Source of the DNA: Maribacter sp. BPC-D8 | Lineage (GTDB): Bacteria > Bacteroidota > Bacteroidia > Flavobacteriales > Flavobacteriaceae | NCBI RefSeq assembly: GCF_035207705.1 | Contig: NZ_CP128187.1 | Location: forward strand, 4,719,465 to 4,783,464 | Length of the DNA stretch: 64,000 nucleotides | Reading direction: 5' to 3' | Shown: positions 44,880-54,690 of the stretch, one piece after another | Layout of the letters: the number at the start of each line of letters is the position of its first letter | Numbering within the stretch: position 1 is the first letter of the stretch | The notes under the pieces: model-generated | The model's database searches: none | What the model was told of the DNA's origin: nothing | What the model saw: only the letters and a program-made list of their open reading frames with translations | Translations under genes and position numbers: made by a program

Positions 44880-44901
44880 ATGCGTTTACGAGTTTAGTTT
44901 C

Positions 44902-44944
44902 GTGTTCCAAACAGGCAGATAGCCACGCTTTGCTCGCTATGACG
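44902..44944. repeat. ATAGCCGCGCT dispersed element, copy 3
   Basis: GTGTTCCAAACAGGCAG, then ATAGCCACGCTTTGC and TCGCTATGACG; two substitutions relative to copy 2. Confidence 0.82.
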
Positions 44945-45118
44945 TTAATAAAGAAGTACTAAGTACTAAGTATAAAGTCGTAAGTAAGAGGTACAAAGTA
45001 TTAAGAAGTGAATGTGGAGTATAAAGAGAACAGCATAAAGCAAACAGCTCAAAGTACGCAGTACTAAGAACTAACAAGAACAGCTTTGTACTCTGTACTT
45101 AATACTTAATACAAAAAA

Positions 45119-45131
45119 AACGCGCAGCGTT
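45119..45131. repeat. small hairpin motif AACGC-GCA-GCGTT, copy 2
   Basis: Same stem as at 16858-16870 with a different loop. It is preceded by ACTTAATAC and followed at 7 bp by the 13-mer array, the same order as at 16.86 kb. Confidence 0.8.
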
Positions 45132-45137
45132 AAGAAA

Positions 45138-45213
45138 ACTGCCAACTGTTACTGCCAACTGTTACTGCCAACTGTTACTGCCAACTGTTACTGCCAACTG
45201 TTACTGCCAACTG
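45138..45213. repeat. tandem array, unit ACTGCCAACTGTT (13 bp), 5.8 copies
   Basis: Five exact copies plus an 11-base partial. Related single units occur near 29270 and 29357, and in the end of the 43729 gene. Confidence 0.95.
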
Positions 45214-45241
45214 AATACTAGAACAAGTACTTAATACAAAA

Positions 45242-45254
45242 AACGTGCAGCGTT
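45242..45254. repeat. small hairpin motif AACGT-GCA-GCGTT, copy 3
   Basis: One G-U pair in the stem. Again preceded by ACTTAATAC and an A run, and followed by an AACAACC-type string up to engB. Confidence 0.75.
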
Positions 45255-45284
45255 AAAAAACGAACAACCAACAACGAACAACCA

Positions 45285-45905
45285 TCAACCATTTTTCGTT
45301 GCCTCGTAAAACTTCTCGTTGATATCATCTATATATGCCAGTACTTCATCGCGACCACTTCGGTGGCTAGAGCTGGTGATAAAGTGTGGTGGTGCTTCTT
45401 CCCACATGTCTTCTAATAGTTGATCCAGGTATTTTTTAACTTGAAGTTCAACCGCTTTAGGCTTTAATTTATCTGCCTTTGTGAAGATAATGGCAAATGG
45501 TACTCCGTTTTCACCCATCCACTGCATGAACTCCATATCTATAGGTTGTGGATCATGGCGAATATCTACAAGCACGAAAGAGCATACTAGTTGCTCTCGT
45601 TCTAAAAAGTAATTGGTGATATATTTTTGAAAGGTCTTTTTATCTCTTTTAGAAACACGTGCATAACCGTAGCCAGGTAAATCGACAAGAAACCAATTTT
45701 CATTGATTTTAAAGTGATTTATAAGTTGGGTTTTACCGGGTCTGCCAGAAATTTTCGCCAAGCTTTTACGCTCGGTCAACATGTTTATTAGAGAAGACTT
45801 ACCAACGTTAGAACGACCAATAAAGGCGTACTCGGGTAAAGGCTCTTTCGGGCATTTGGCAACATTAGAGTTGCTCATTACAAAGTCGGCCGACTTTATT
45901 TTCAT
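45285..45905 (-). CDS. engB: ribosome biogenesis GTP-binding protein
   Basis: 206 aa from ATG 45905 ([15 protein letters not shown]). The upstream in-frame extension to 45941 overlaps the preceding gene and is not typical. A YihA/YsxC GTPase needed for 50S assembly: G1 [10 protein letters not shown]3 DLPGYGYA, G4 TKADK, with the short TSS-type G5 ([10 protein letters not shown]). It lies 11 bp after the alpha/beta hydrolase gene, so the two are co-transcribed. Confidence 0.95.
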   Translation of the reverse strand: MKIKSADFVMSNSNVAKCPKEPLPEYAFIGRSNVGKSSLINMLTERKSLAKISGRPGKTQLINHFKINENWFLVDLPGYGYARVSKRDKKTFQKYITNYFLEREQLVCSFVLVDIRHDPQPIDMEFMQWMGENGVPFAIIFTKADKLKPKAVELQVKKYLDQLLEDMWEEAPPHFITSSSHRSGRDEVLAYIDDINEKFYEATKNG

Positions 45906-45916
45906 CCGTAGGGTAT

Positions 45917-46687
45917 TTAGAAATTGTTTTTCGTCAACCACTCATCAAGAATGGTGTTGAATTCGTCTGGGTGCTCCATCATCGGTGCATGTCCGCATTT
46001 ATCCATCCAAAATAAATCTGAATTAGGTAAAAGCTCATCGAACAGTTCTGCAACGTCTGGCGGAGTAACCGTATCATTTTTTCCCCATATAATACAAGTT
46101 GGGGTTTTCATGCTAGGTAAATCTTGCGCCATGTTGTGGCGAATGGCACTTTTTGCAATTGCCAAGGTCTTTACCAATTTTACACGATCGTTAACCGTAG
46201 CAAAAACTTCATCTACGATTTCTTTGGTAGCAACTTCTGGGTCATAGAAAACATCTTGTGCTTTCTTTTTAATAAACTCATAATCACCACGTTTAGGGTA
46301 ACCATCGCCCATAGCGCTTTCGTAAAGTCCAGAACTACCTGTAATTACCAAAGCTTTTACTTTTGCCGGGTATAATTTGGTGTGTAAAAGACCAATATGG
46401 CCACCTAAAGAGTTACCTAAAAGAATAACATCGTCTAGCTCTTTATAATCTATAAATTTCTTAAGGTATTTTGCAAAATTCTTTACCGTTGTCTTTAACA
46501 TCGGCATAGCGTAAAGGGGCAATTCAGGAATAATCACTCTGTATCCTTTCGGAGGAAAATAAGTATTCACCCCCTCAAAATTACTTAGTCCGCCCATTAA
46601 TCCGTGAAGAATAATAATGGGTTTGCCCTCGCCTTTTTCTATATACTTAAATCCTCCCTCGGTGATCAATTCGTTTTCCATGCGCAC
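45917..46687 (-). CDS. alpha/beta hydrolase
   Basis: 256 aa. Oxyanion region LHGLMGG, nucleophile elbow GNSLGGHIG (Ser), an acid at about GKNDTVTPP and His in [12 protein letters not shown] complete the catalytic triad. Substrate unknown. In Flavobacteriaceae a hydrolase of this type is often found between engB and mraZ. It diverges from the dcw cluster. The start may be ATG 46687 or 46681. Confidence 0.88.
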   Translation of the reverse strand: MRMENELITEGGFKYIEKGEGKPIIILHGLMGGLSNFEGVNTYFPPKGYRVIIPELPLYAMPMLKTTVKNFAKYLKKFIDYKELDDVILLGNSLGGHIGLLHTKLYPAKVKALVITGSSGLYESAMGDGYPKRGDYEFIKKKAQDVFYDPEVATKEIVDEVFATVNDRVKLVKTLAIAKSAIRHNMAQDLPSMKTPTCIIWGKNDTVTPPDVAELFDELLPNSDLFWMDKCGHAPMMEHPDEFNTILDEWLTKNNF

Positions 46688-46832
46688 TACTCATCATAAT
46701 TCTCCAAATATAGGTAATTACCGAGAATAGCTAACAACTCTTTTCGATAAGGTGAGTAGCTGAAACTTTAAGAATTCACTTTATCAATAATTATGGGCTG
46801 AGTGGGAAAAATATCCCATAAAATCCGATGAA

Positions 46833-46857
46833 GTGCAAAAACGTGTTCAAAAGTGGG
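46833..46857 (+). promoter_or_regulatory. probable MraZ operator, distal triplet
   Basis: GTG trinucleotides start at 46833, 46843 and 46853 (AAGTGCAAAA, ACGTGTTCAA, AAGTGGGGTA), an exact 10-bp period. This matches the helical phasing known for MraZ binding sites, although the first two units have only GTG. Confidence 0.5.
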
Positions 46858-46873
46858 GTAATTTATTAACAAA

Positions 46874-46897
46874 GTGGTTTTTAGTGGTAAAATGTGG
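46874..46897 (+). promoter_or_regulatory. MraZ operator, proximal triplet
   Basis: GTGG starts at 46874, 46884 and 46894: three direct repeats with a 10-bp period. In E. coli, MraZ binds TGGG(N) repeats separated by 5 nt, the same period. The site covers the -33 region of the mraZ promoter, so bound MraZ would repress its own operon. Confidence 0.75.
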
Positions 46898-46909
46898 TAA
46901 TAATATTTA

Positions 46910-46917
46910 TATATTTG
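46910..46917 (+). promoter_or_regulatory. -7 box of the mraZ/dcw promoter
   Basis: TATATTTG fits TAnnTTTG and lies 27 bp before the TTG start of mraZ. The -33 position falls within the GTGG repeats; no clean TTG is seen there. Confidence 0.6.
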
Positions 46918-46943
46918 AGTTATATAAACTAAACACATCCATT

Positions 46944-47417
46944 TTGGACATATTTTTCTTTGGGACTTTTAATTGCAAGGCTGATGCCAAGGGGCGTATT
47001 ATGCTCCCTGTCGCGCTGCGTAATCAAGTGGCTCCGATCCTAAATGATGGGTTTTTTATCAAGAAATCATATTTGAGCGAATGTTTGGAATTATACCCGG
47101 CATATGAGTGGCACAGAGTGATGGCAGAATTGAATGAAAAGAGCAGGTTCGATGAAGAAAACCTACAGTTTATAAGAATGTATACCGCAGGGCTACGTCA
47201 AGTAGAAGTAGACTCGACCGGTAGATTATTGATACCGAAAGATATTATTTCATTAGGTGGTATTAGCAAAGAAGTAGTTATTGCACCAATAGGAAAGCGA
47301 TTAGAGATTTGGGACAAGAAAGCCTATGATGAATCTATAAGCGCAACGAAAGAAGAGAAGGTGAAGTTGGCAAAGCGTGTAATGTTAGGTGAAAAACCAA
47401 GTGGAGATGTATCATAA
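46944..47417 (+). CDS. mraZ: transcriptional regulator MraZ
   Basis: 157 aa from TTG 46944. The frame is open further up to 46833, but family members begin a few residues before FFGTFNCKADAKGR, which this start supplies (MDIFFFGT). Two SpoVT-AbrB-like halves each carry the DNA-binding pattern: CKADAKGRIMLPVALR and EVDSTGRLLIPKDI. It represses the dcw operon through the 10-bp-spaced repeats upstream. The 3' end overlaps rsmH by 11 bp. Confidence 0.93.
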   Translation: MDIFFFGTFNCKADAKGRIMLPVALRNQVAPILNDGFFIKKSYLSECLELYPAYEWHRVMAELNEKSRFDEENLQFIRMYTAGLRQVEVDSTGRLLIPKDIISLGGISKEVVIAPIGKRLEIWDKKAYDESISATKEEKVKLAKRVMLGEKPSGDVS

Positions 47418-48309
47418 CCCTGTATTACTGAAAGAATCGGTAGATGGCTTGAACATCAAAGAAGACGGTATATATGTAGACGTAACCTTTGGTGGTGGCG
47501 GTCACTCGAAAGAGATATTAAAAAGATTGGGCAAAGAAGGCAGATTATATGCTTTTGATCAAGATGAAGATGCGCAAGCAAATACATTAGGTGATCCAAG
47601 ATTTACGCTAATCGCGGAAAATTTTAGATACATCACCCAGTTTTTAAAGTTCTATGGCATAAAGAAGGTAGATGGTATTCTAGCGGATTACGGAGTTTCA
47701 TCGCACCAATTCGATCAAGCGGAAAGAGGATTCTCTACCCGTTTCGATGCAGATTTAGATATGCGAATGAGCAAGCGCAATACGCTATCGGCTTTTGAGG
47801 TCGTAAATAAGTTCTCATATGATGACTTGCGTAAAGTATTGTTCGAGTACGGCGATATTAGAAACGCGAATGCCATGGCAAAAGTAATTGTTGCCAGTAG
47901 AGAAGAAGAGCAGATACAAACAACCGATGCGCTGAAAACAGTGTTGAAGCAGTTTTTGCCAGAACATAGGCAGCATAAAATATTGGCACAGATATACCAA
48001 GCGATTCGCATAGAGGTGAATCAAGAGATAGAAGTGATCAAAGAGTTTTTGGAGCAGGCTCCAGAATTATTGAATGAAAAAGGAAGGCTAAGTGTTATTA
48101 GCTACCACTCTTTAGAAGATAGGCTTGTAAAAAGATTTATAAGAGCAGGTCAGTTTGACGGAGAGCCAGAAAAAGATTTTTACGGCAATATAGATGTACC
48201 GTTAAAAAAGGTTGGTGGGTTGATCGTGCCAACAAGAGAAGAGATAAAATTAAATAACAGAGCACGTAGTGCAAAATTAAGAATAGCAGAGCGTAATGGC
48301 GAAAAATAA
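47407..48309 (+). CDS. rsmH: 16S rRNA (cytosine1402-N4)-methyltransferase
   Basis: About 300 aa from ATG 47407 (MYHNPVLLKESVDGL, the family start); GTG 47389 would add six residues. SAM-binding glycine loop DVTFGGGGHS; FDQDEDA; ADYGVSSHQFD; and SYHSLEDRLVKRF near the C-terminus are family marks. The standard second gene of the dcw cluster; overlaps both neighbours. Confidence 0.96.
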   Translation: MYHNPVLLKESVDGLNIKEDGIYVDVTFGGGGHSKEILKRLGKEGRLYAFDQDEDAQANTLGDPRFTLIAENFRYITQFLKFYGIKKVDGILADYGVSSHQFDQAERGFSTRFDADLDMRMSKRNTLSAFEVVNKFSYDDLRKVLFEYGDIRNANAMAKVIVASREEEQIQTTDALKTVLKQFLPEHRQHKILAQIYQAIRIEVNQEIEVIKEFLEQAPELLNEKGRLSVISYHSLEDRLVKRFIRAGQFDGEPEKDFYGNIDVPLKKVGGLIVPTREEIKLNNRARSAKLRIAERNGEK

Positions 48310-48637
48310 AGTGAAAACGGGTGTATTAGACCTATTAAAGGGTAAGTTTTTGGTGAGCGGTGACGCCCCTAAAAATTGGCTGTTTATTATTTTCATTTCA
48401 TTTTTGGCAACGGTAATGATCAGTAGCTCTCATAGCGCCGATCAAAAAGTACACCGTATCGCTTTATTAAATGAAGAAGTAAAAGAATTGCGTAACGAGT
48501 TCGTAGATATGCGATCAGATGTACAGCAGCTAAAATTAGAATCGAGCATTACCGGTAAAATATCGGAAAAAGGACTGTTTCCTTCAGAGAATCCCCCGCA
48601 GAAAATTAAGGTGAAATCTTTAAAAGAGGAGGAATAA
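48296..48637 (+). CDS. ftsL: cell division protein FtsL-like
   Basis: 113 aa, a bitopic protein: cytoplasmic N-terminus, one transmembrane helix (WLFIIFISFLATVMISS, about 28-46), then a periplasmic coiled coil (ALLNEEVKELRNEFVDM). Size, topology and position between rsmH and ftsI identify it. FtsL bridges FtsQ and the FtsWI synthase. It overlaps rsmH by 14 bp and ftsI by 1 bp. Confidence 0.88.
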   Translation: MAKNKVKTGVLDLLKGKFLVSGDAPKNWLFIIFISFLATVMISSSHSADQKVHRIALLNEEVKELRNEFVDMRSDVQQLKLESSITGKISEKGLFPSENPPQKIKVKSLKEEE

Positions 48638-50643
48638 TGGCGGCAACAGATAAAAGCATATTAAAAAGGCTCTATATAGTAGCAGGTTTCATGGTACTCT
48701 TTGCGGGTGCAGTGTTATTTAAGCTGGTTTCTATACAAGTAGTAGATGGCGAAAAGTACCAGGCATTGGCAGATACACGTACCGAGCGTATGTTTACTAT
48801 TGAGCCAAATAGAGGTAATCTATATTCTGACGATGGTAGCCTTTTGGCAACTTCAGTATCTAAATACACCATTCGTTTTGATGCCGTAACCGTTAGCAGC
48901 GAAGATTTTAAAGCAAATGTAAAACCATTGGCAGATGCCTTGGCTAAGAATTTCGGTAAAACATCTTCTCACTATCAGCAGGTTTTAAGAAAAGCACGTG
49001 AGAATAAAAATAGATATGCATTGCTTGTGCGTAACCTAGATTATTCTGAATACATGGCGGTAAAGAAATTTCCGCTTTTGAATAAGGGGGCGTATAAGGG
49101 CGGACTCATTATTGAGCAGCATACCAAAAGAGAGCATCCGTTAGGTAAAATTGCCGAGCGTAGTGTAGGGTATGAGCGTGTAGATGAAAACGGATATTAT
49201 ACCCGTGTGGGTATGGAAGGTGCTTTTGGGGAATACCTAAGAGGAATTTCTGGAAAGCGCTTAAAGCAAAAAATAGCAAAAGGACAGTGGAAGCCTATCG
49301 GTAACGATAATATCATTGAGCCAAAAGATGGCTACGATGTGTATTCGACCATTGACATTAATATACAAGATATAGCGCACCATGCTTTATTAGGTCAGTT
49401 AGAGAAATACCAAGCAGACCACGGTACGGTAATCGTAATGGAAGTGAAAACCGGTGAGGTAAAAGCGATATCGAATTTGGGTCAGACGACCGATGGAAAA
49501 TATTACGAGCGTTTAAATTATGCTATAGGTGAGTCTCACGAGCCAGGTTCAACATTTAAGTTGGTGAATTTAGTAGCAGCATTAGAAGATAAGGTGATTG
49601 ATACCAGTTCTGTAATCGATACGGAGAAAGGCTCTTGGAAATTATATAAGCATACCATTAGAGATACCAAGCGTGGTGGTCATGGAAAAATTACCATGTC
49701 TACGGCTTTTGAAGTATCGTCGAATGTGGCATTTGCAAAAATGATACATGAAGGGTATAAGAACGATCCAGAAAAATACGTGAACCGATTAATGAGCATG
49801 GGTATTCATAAAGAATTAGGACTTCCGGTTGTTGGTGAAGGTAAACCAGTGCTGCGTTACCCAGGTGATAAAGGTTGGTCAGGGCTTTCTTTGGCACAAA
49901 TGGCTTATGGTTATGAAGTATCTATGACGCCGCTACAAACATTGGCATTTTATAATGCTATTGCGAACGATGGCGAAATGGTAAAGCCACGATTGTTGAA
50001 AGAAGTTAAAGAGTGGAACAAGACAATTGAGAAGTTTGAAAAGAAAGTATTGAACCCTGCAATTTGCTCACAATCTACGGTAAAGAAAGTACAGCAGATA
50101 TTAAAGAATGTAGTAGAGAAAGATCACGGTACAGGTCACCGTATGTATTCTAAGAATTTTTCTATGGCAGGAAAAACAGGGACTACGCAGACCAATTATG
50201 TGTCTAAAGATAAATCGAAGTACGAGTACATTTCTTCGTTCGCAGGATATTTTCCGGCAGACAATCCGAAATACTCTTGTATCGTAGTGATCCATAAGCC
50301 AGACAAAAGTGTTGGGTATTATGGTGCAGATGTATCTGGTCCGGTATTTAAATCTGTAGCACAAAAAGTATATGCAACATCGCCGTTAACAAGTGAGGTA
50401 GATGTAAAAAATGTGTTGATCGCCAAAAATGAAGATTCGCACCAAGGATATTACAAAGCAGCGCAGCAGAAATATTCATCAATGCCAAATGTAAAAGGGA
50501 TGTGCGGTATGGATGCCGTAGCCATTCTTGAGAATTTAGGAATTGAAGTAGAAGTAAAAGGAAACGGAAAGGTGAAGAACCAATCTATCAACAAAGGCAC
50601 CGATTTAAAATCAGTGAAGAAAATAGTATTAGAATTAATATGA
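48637..50643 (+). CDS. ftsI: penicillin-binding protein FtsI with C-terminal PASTA domain
   Basis: 668 aa class B PBP, the septal transpeptidase. One N-terminal TM helix (VAGFMVLFAGAVLFKLVSI), a dimerisation domain, then the transpeptidase with STFK (Ser about 305), SSN (about 361) and KTGT (about 513). A single PASTA domain occupies about 615-668 (SMPNVKGMCGMDAVAILENL). Overlaps murE by 4 bp. Confidence 0.95.
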   Translation: MAATDKSILKRLYIVAGFMVLFAGAVLFKLVSIQVVDGEKYQALADTRTERMFTIEPNRGNLYSDDGSLLATSVSKYTIRFDAVTVSSEDFKANVKPLADALAKNFGKTSSHYQQVLRKARENKNRYALLVRNLDYSEYMAVKKFPLLNKGAYKGGLIIEQHTKREHPLGKIAERSVGYERVDENGYYTRVGMEGAFGEYLRGISGKRLKQKIAKGQWKPIGNDNIIEPKDGYDVYSTIDINIQDIAHHALLGQLEKYQADHGTVIVMEVKTGEVKAISNLGQTTDGKYYERLNYAIGESHEPGSTFKLVNLVAALEDKVIDTSSVIDTEKGSWKLYKHTIRDTKRGGHGKITMSTAFEVSSNVAFAKMIHEGYKNDPEKYVNRLMSMGIHKELGLPVVGEGKPVLRYPGDKGWSGLSLAQMAYGYEVSMTPLQTLAFYNAIANDGEMVKPRLLKEVKEWNKTIEKFEKKVLNPAICSQSTVKKVQQILKNVVEKDHGTGHRMYSKNFSMAGKTGTTQTNYVSKDKSKYEYISSFAGYFPADNPKYSCIVVIHKPDKSVGYYGADVSGPVFKSVAQKVYATSPLTSEVDVKNVLIAKNEDSHQGYYKAAQQKYSSMPNVKGMCGMDAVAILENLGIEVEVKGNGKVKNQSINKGTDLKSVKKIVLELI

Positions 50644-52103
50644 TGCATTTAAAGGACATATTATATGGAGTGCGTATTACTGCTGTTAGCGGTACTACCT
50701 CTTGTGATATAGCATCAGTTTGTTTTGATTCTCGCGAGGTTCAAAAAGGTGATGCCTTTGTAGCGATTAAAGGAACTTTGACCGATGGTCATAAATATAT
50801 AGATCAAGTTGTAGCTGCAGGTGCAAGAGCAATTGTTTGTGAGCAATTACCGGCAGACATGATTGATGATGTTACCTATGTACAGGTAGAAAGTGGTAAT
50901 CAAGCATTGGCTTTGATGGCTTCTAACTACTACGGTACACCATCTAAGAATTTAAAACTAGTAGGTGTTACGGGTACAAATGGTAAAACCACGGTATCTA
51001 GTTTATTATATCAGTTATTCAAAAAAGCAGGGTATAAAGTGGGCTTGTTATCAACCATTAAAATTATGGTCGATGAAACTGAATTTCCAACAAAGCATAC
51101 CACTCCCGATGCATTGGTGATCAACAAGCATTTAAAGTTGATGAACGATGCCGGTGTAGAGTTTTGCTTTATGGAAGTAAGTTCTCATGGTATTCATCAG
51201 AAAAGAACAGAAGGCTTGGTATTTGAAGGCGCGATTTTTACGAATCTGTCTCACGATCACCTAGACTACCATAAAACATTTGCAGAATATCGCGATACCA
51301 AAAAAATACTGTTTGATCAGTTGCCAAAAACGGCATTTGCATTAACCAATGTAGATGATAAGAACGGCTTGGTAATGTTGCAGAATACAAAGGCTAGAAA
51401 AGCAAGCTACGCCTTAAAGAATTATGCAGATTACAGAGCACAGATATTAGAAAATCAGTTCGACGGACAGTTGTTGAAAATCAATGACCATGAACTTTGG
51501 ACGAAATTAATAGGTCATTTCAATGCATATAATATGTTGGCGATTTACGCGACAGCAGATTTATTAGGATTGGAGCAATTAGAAACCCTGCGCTTATTGA
51601 GCGAGTTGGAAAATGTAGATGGAAGGTTTCAGTATTACATATCAAAGAAAAAAATTACGGCAATAGTTGATTATGCCCATACGCCGGACGCCCTTAAAAA
51701 TGTGCTTGAGACAATCAACACGTTGAGAACTGGAAATGAAAACGTCATCACCGTTGTGGGGTGTGGTGGCGATAGAGACAGATCAAAGCGTCCGGTAATG
51801 GGTAATATCGCATCAGAGATGAGTAACAAGACCATTTTCACCTCTGATAACCCGAGAACGGAGTCGCCAACTGAAATTATTTCAGAAATGGAGGCAGGAG
51901 TAGAACCACAGAATGTCAAAAAGATTTTATCCATCGAGAATAGAGAGCAGGCGATTAAAACAGCTTGTCAACTAGCAGATGACAACGATATCATATTAGT
52001 AGCCGGTAAAGGTCATGAGACCTACCAAGAAACCAACGGAGTACGTATAGATTTCGATGATTTTAAAATAGTAAAAGAGCTCTTAAACAGCTTAGAAAAA
52101 TAA
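50640..52103 (+). CDS. murE: UDP-N-acetylmuramoyl-L-alanyl-D-glutamate--2,6-diaminopimelate ligase
   Basis: 487 aa. Adds the third amino acid to the peptidoglycan stem. ATP loop [10 protein letters not shown] (about 108-117); DYAHTPDAL; and DNPR (about 403-406, in TSDNPRTE), the signature of meso-diaminopimelate specificity, so the cell wall is DAP-type. The start overlaps ftsI by 4 bp. Confidence 0.96.
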   Translation: MMHLKDILYGVRITAVSGTTSCDIASVCFDSREVQKGDAFVAIKGTLTDGHKYIDQVVAAGARAIVCEQLPADMIDDVTYVQVESGNQALALMASNYYGTPSKNLKLVGVTGTNGKTTVSSLLYQLFKKAGYKVGLLSTIKIMVDETEFPTKHTTPDALVINKHLKLMNDAGVEFCFMEVSSHGIHQKRTEGLVFEGAIFTNLSHDHLDYHKTFAEYRDTKKILFDQLPKTAFALTNVDDKNGLVMLQNTKARKASYALKNYADYRAQILENQFDGQLLKINDHELWTKLIGHFNAYNMLAIYATADLLGLEQLETLRLLSELENVDGRFQYYISKKKITAIVDYAHTPDALKNVLETINTLRTGNENVITVVGCGGDRDRSKRPVMGNIASEMSNKTIFTSDNPRTESPTEIISEMEAGVEPQNVKKILSIENREQAIKTACQLADDNDIILVAGKGHETYQETNGVRIDFDDFKIVKELLNSLEK

Positions 52104-52134
52104 CCAAGGCTTAGTAGCAAAGAATACAGATTAT

Positions 52135-53355
52135 ATGTTAACCTACCTGTTCGAATATTTAGAAAAACAATACCAGTTGCCTGGAGCTTCGCTGTTTCAG
52201 TTCAGCACTTTCCGTGCGGCAATGGCTATACTGTTTTCATTAATGATTGCGACGATTTACGGTAAGCGTGTTATTCTTTTTCTTCAAAAGCAACAAGTAG
52301 GGGAAACCATTCGCGATTTAGGTCTTGATGGTCAAAAGCAAAAAGCAGGTACGCCAACAATGGGTGGGGTAATTATAATCATGTCCACCTTGATACCAGT
52401 ATTGCTTTTCGCAAGATTAGAGAACATATATATCATACTGTTGATATTCACCATGCTGTGGATGGGAGCAATCGGATTCTTAGATGATTACATTAAAGTA
52501 TTCAAAAAGAATAAAGAAGGATTAAAAGGACGTTTCAAGGTATTGGGTCAAGTAGTATTAGGCTTAATCGTAGGTGCAGTACTTTATTTTCACCCACAGG
52601 TAACAATGCGTGATCATGATAAAACAATTATTACGCAAGATTACACTGTTGAGCAGGTAAAAGGAGCAGAGATTAAGTCAACCATGACAACGGTTCCTTT
52701 CTTTAAAAATAATGAGTTTGATTATGAAAGTCTAATATCATGGGCAGGCGATGATGCAAAAGAATATGCTTGGTTGTTATTTATACCGGTAATTATTTTG
52801 ATAGTAACTGCGGTATCTAACGGAGCAAATTTAACAGATGGTATCGATGGTCTCGCGGCAGGTACATCGGCAATAATAGTATTTACGCTGGGCATTTTTG
52901 CCTTGGTATCTGGTAATATCATATTCTCTGATTATTTGGATATCATGTATATACCACGAGTAGGTGAGTTGCTGGTATTCATTACCGCTTTTGCAGGAGC
53001 ATTGATCGGATTCTTATGGTATAATGCCTTCCCGGCACAAGTGTTTATGGGCGATACGGGTAGTTTAACTATCGGTGGCGTAATTGCTGTAATCGCAATT
53101 ATAGTACGTAAAGAATTATTAATACCTGTGTTATGCGGAATCTTCTTTGCAGAGTCGCTTTCAGTGATGATACAAGTAGGGTATTTCAAATACACAAAGA
53201 AAAAATTTGGTGAAGGTCGACGTATATTTTTAATGTCCCCATTACATCACCACTACCAAAAAATGGGATACCACGAGAGTAAGATCGTAACCCGTTTTTG
53301 GATTGTAGGTATACTATTGGCAATTGTAACTGTAGTGACCTTAAAAATTAGATAA
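52135..53355 (+). CDS. mraY: phospho-N-acetylmuramoyl-pentapeptide-transferase
   Basis: 406 aa with about ten TM helices. Makes lipid I. Motifs: [23 protein letters not shown] (Asp pair), [24 protein letters not shown] and the HHHYQKMG loop. It is about 45 residues longer than E. coli MraY because of an extra loop (about 160-210: [14 protein letters not shown]...[11 protein letters not shown]), usual for this phylum. One-base overlap with murD. Confidence 0.96.
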   Translation: MLTYLFEYLEKQYQLPGASLFQFSTFRAAMAILFSLMIATIYGKRVILFLQKQQVGETIRDLGLDGQKQKAGTPTMGGVIIIMSTLIPVLLFARLENIYIILLIFTMLWMGAIGFLDDYIKVFKKNKEGLKGRFKVLGQVVLGLIVGAVLYFHPQVTMRDHDKTIITQDYTVEQVKGAEIKSTMTTVPFFKNNEFDYESLISWAGDDAKEYAWLLFIPVIILIVTAVSNGANLTDGIDGLAAGTSAIIVFTLGIFALVSGNIIFSDYLDIMYIPRVGELLVFITAFAGALIGFLWYNAFPAQVFMGDTGSLTIGGVIAVIAIIVRKELLIPVLCGIFFAESLSVMIQVGYFKYTKKKFGEGRRIFLMSPLHHHYQKMGYHESKIVTRFWIVGILLAIVTVVTLKIR

Positions 53356-54689
53356 TGGCATTACTGGTAGTTCTTGGAGGAGGAGAAAGTGGAGTAGGAA
53401 CAGCCATTTTAGGATTAAAGAAAGGATACGATGTATTTGTATCTGATAAAGGAATAATTAAAGAGAAGTATAAAAACGTTCTTGAACATTTTGGAATTGA
53501 TTGGGAAGAAGAACAGCATTCTGAAGACCGCATACTAAAAGCCGATTTGGTAATGAAGAGTCCGGGTATACCAGACAAAGTACCCTTGGTAAAGCAGTTG
53601 GTGTCGAAAGGTATTCCAGTAATATCAGAGATAGAATTTGCATCAAAATACACCGATGCAAAAATTATTGGTATTACGGGAAGCAACGGAAAAACGACAA
53701 CGACCATGCTAACCAGCCACATTCTGGCAAATGCCGGATTGAAAGTGGGTATGGCAGGAAATATTGGTGATAGTTATGCGAAAATGGTTGCAGAGAATGA
53801 TTTTGAGTATTACGTACTTGAGATTAGCAGTTTTCAATTAGACGGCATAGTAGATTTTAAACCACACATTGCCGTGATTACGAATATTACACCAGATCAT
53901 TTAGATCGGTATGAGTATGAGTTTGAAAACTATATCGCATCTAAATTCAGAATTGCAGAAAACCAAGACGAAAACGATTATTTGATTTATGATGCAGATG
54001 ATACAGTTTTGGTAGAATGGCTGAACAAGCACCCAGTTAAATCAAAATTAATGCCCTTTTCATTGAATAAAGTATTTGAACAAGGCGCATTTATAGAACA
54101 AAACGAGATAATAATAAAAACAACAACAGACACTATTAGCATGATTAAAGACACTTTGGCCTTAGAAGGTCAGCACAATGTAAAGAACACAATGGCAGCG
54201 GCAACAATTGCAAAATTAGTTGGTATCCGTAAGGAAACGATAAGAGCCTGTGTTTCTAATTTTCAAGGGGCTCCCCACCGTTTGGAGAAGGTGTTGAAAA
54301 TACATCATGTAGAATATATCAATGACTCAAAGGCAACGAATGTAAACGCTGCTTATTACGCATTAGATAGCATGAAAACACCTACTGTATGGATTGTAGG
54401 TGGTGTAGATAAGGGCAATGAGTACATGGAGTTAATGCCATTGGTACGAGAAAAAGTAAAAGCAATTATTTGCTTAGGTGAGAATAATGAAAAGATAAAG
54501 CATGTATTCGGTAATGCTGTGGATCTATTAGTAGAAACATATGCAATGGAAGAAGCGGTGAAAGTAGCTTATAAGATTGCAGAACGTGGCGATACGGTTT
54601 TGTTATCACCGGCATGTGCAAGTTTCGATTTGTTTAAGAATTATGAGGATCGCGGAGATCAATTTAAGAACTGTGTAAAGAACCTATAG
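53355..54689 (+). CDS. murD: UDP-N-acetylmuramoylalanine--D-glutamate ligase
   Basis: 444 aa. Adds D-Glu. Motifs: GGGESGVGTA (UDP-binding), GITGSNGKTTT (ATP), EISSFQLD, NITPDHLDRY and HRLEKV...NDSKATN. The start overlaps mraY by one base; ftsW begins 1 bp after the stop. Confidence 0.96.
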   Translation: MALLVVLGGGESGVGTAILGLKKGYDVFVSDKGIIKEKYKNVLEHFGIDWEEEQHSEDRILKADLVMKSPGIPDKVPLVKQLVSKGIPVISEIEFASKYTDAKIIGITGSNGKTTTTMLTSHILANAGLKVGMAGNIGDSYAKMVAENDFEYYVLEISSFQLDGIVDFKPHIAVITNITPDHLDRYEYEFENYIASKFRIAENQDENDYLIYDADDTVLVEWLNKHPVKSKLMPFSLNKVFEQGAFIEQNEIIIKTTTDTISMIKDTLALEGQHNVKNTMAAATIAKLVGIRKETIRACVSNFQGAPHRLEKVLKIHHVEYINDSKATNVNAAYYALDSMKTPTVWIVGGVDKGNEYMELMPLVREKVKAIICLGENNEKIKHVFGNAVDLLVETYAMEEAVKVAYKIAERGDTVLLSPACASFDLFKNYEDRGDQFKNCVKNL

Positions 54690-54690
54690 G

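Larger units (their letters stand above)
44101..45284. repeat. repeat-dense intergenic field (about 1.2 kb)
   Basis: No gene is supported. It contains two nested palindromes (44512-44628, 44756-44879), two TTGCGAGGAGC elements (44123-44154, 44291-44322) inside a 167-bp partial duplication, three ATAGCCGCGCT elements (44228-44271, 44651-44694, 44902-44944), a degenerate CTTCGACTGCGCTCA element (44363-44452), AAGTACTAAGTA strings, the ACTGCCAACTGTT array (45138-45213), two AACGC/GCGTT hairpins and AACAACC strings up to the engB stop. Confidence 0.9.

Noticed and set aside
45906..45941. Longer N-terminus for engB
   Set aside because: It would overlap the upstream hydrolase gene; the ATG at 45905 fits the family.
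53348..53722. Long minus-strand frames opposite the dcw genes (also 47715-48011 and 56080-56505)
   Set aside because: Antisense shadows of well-identified genes.
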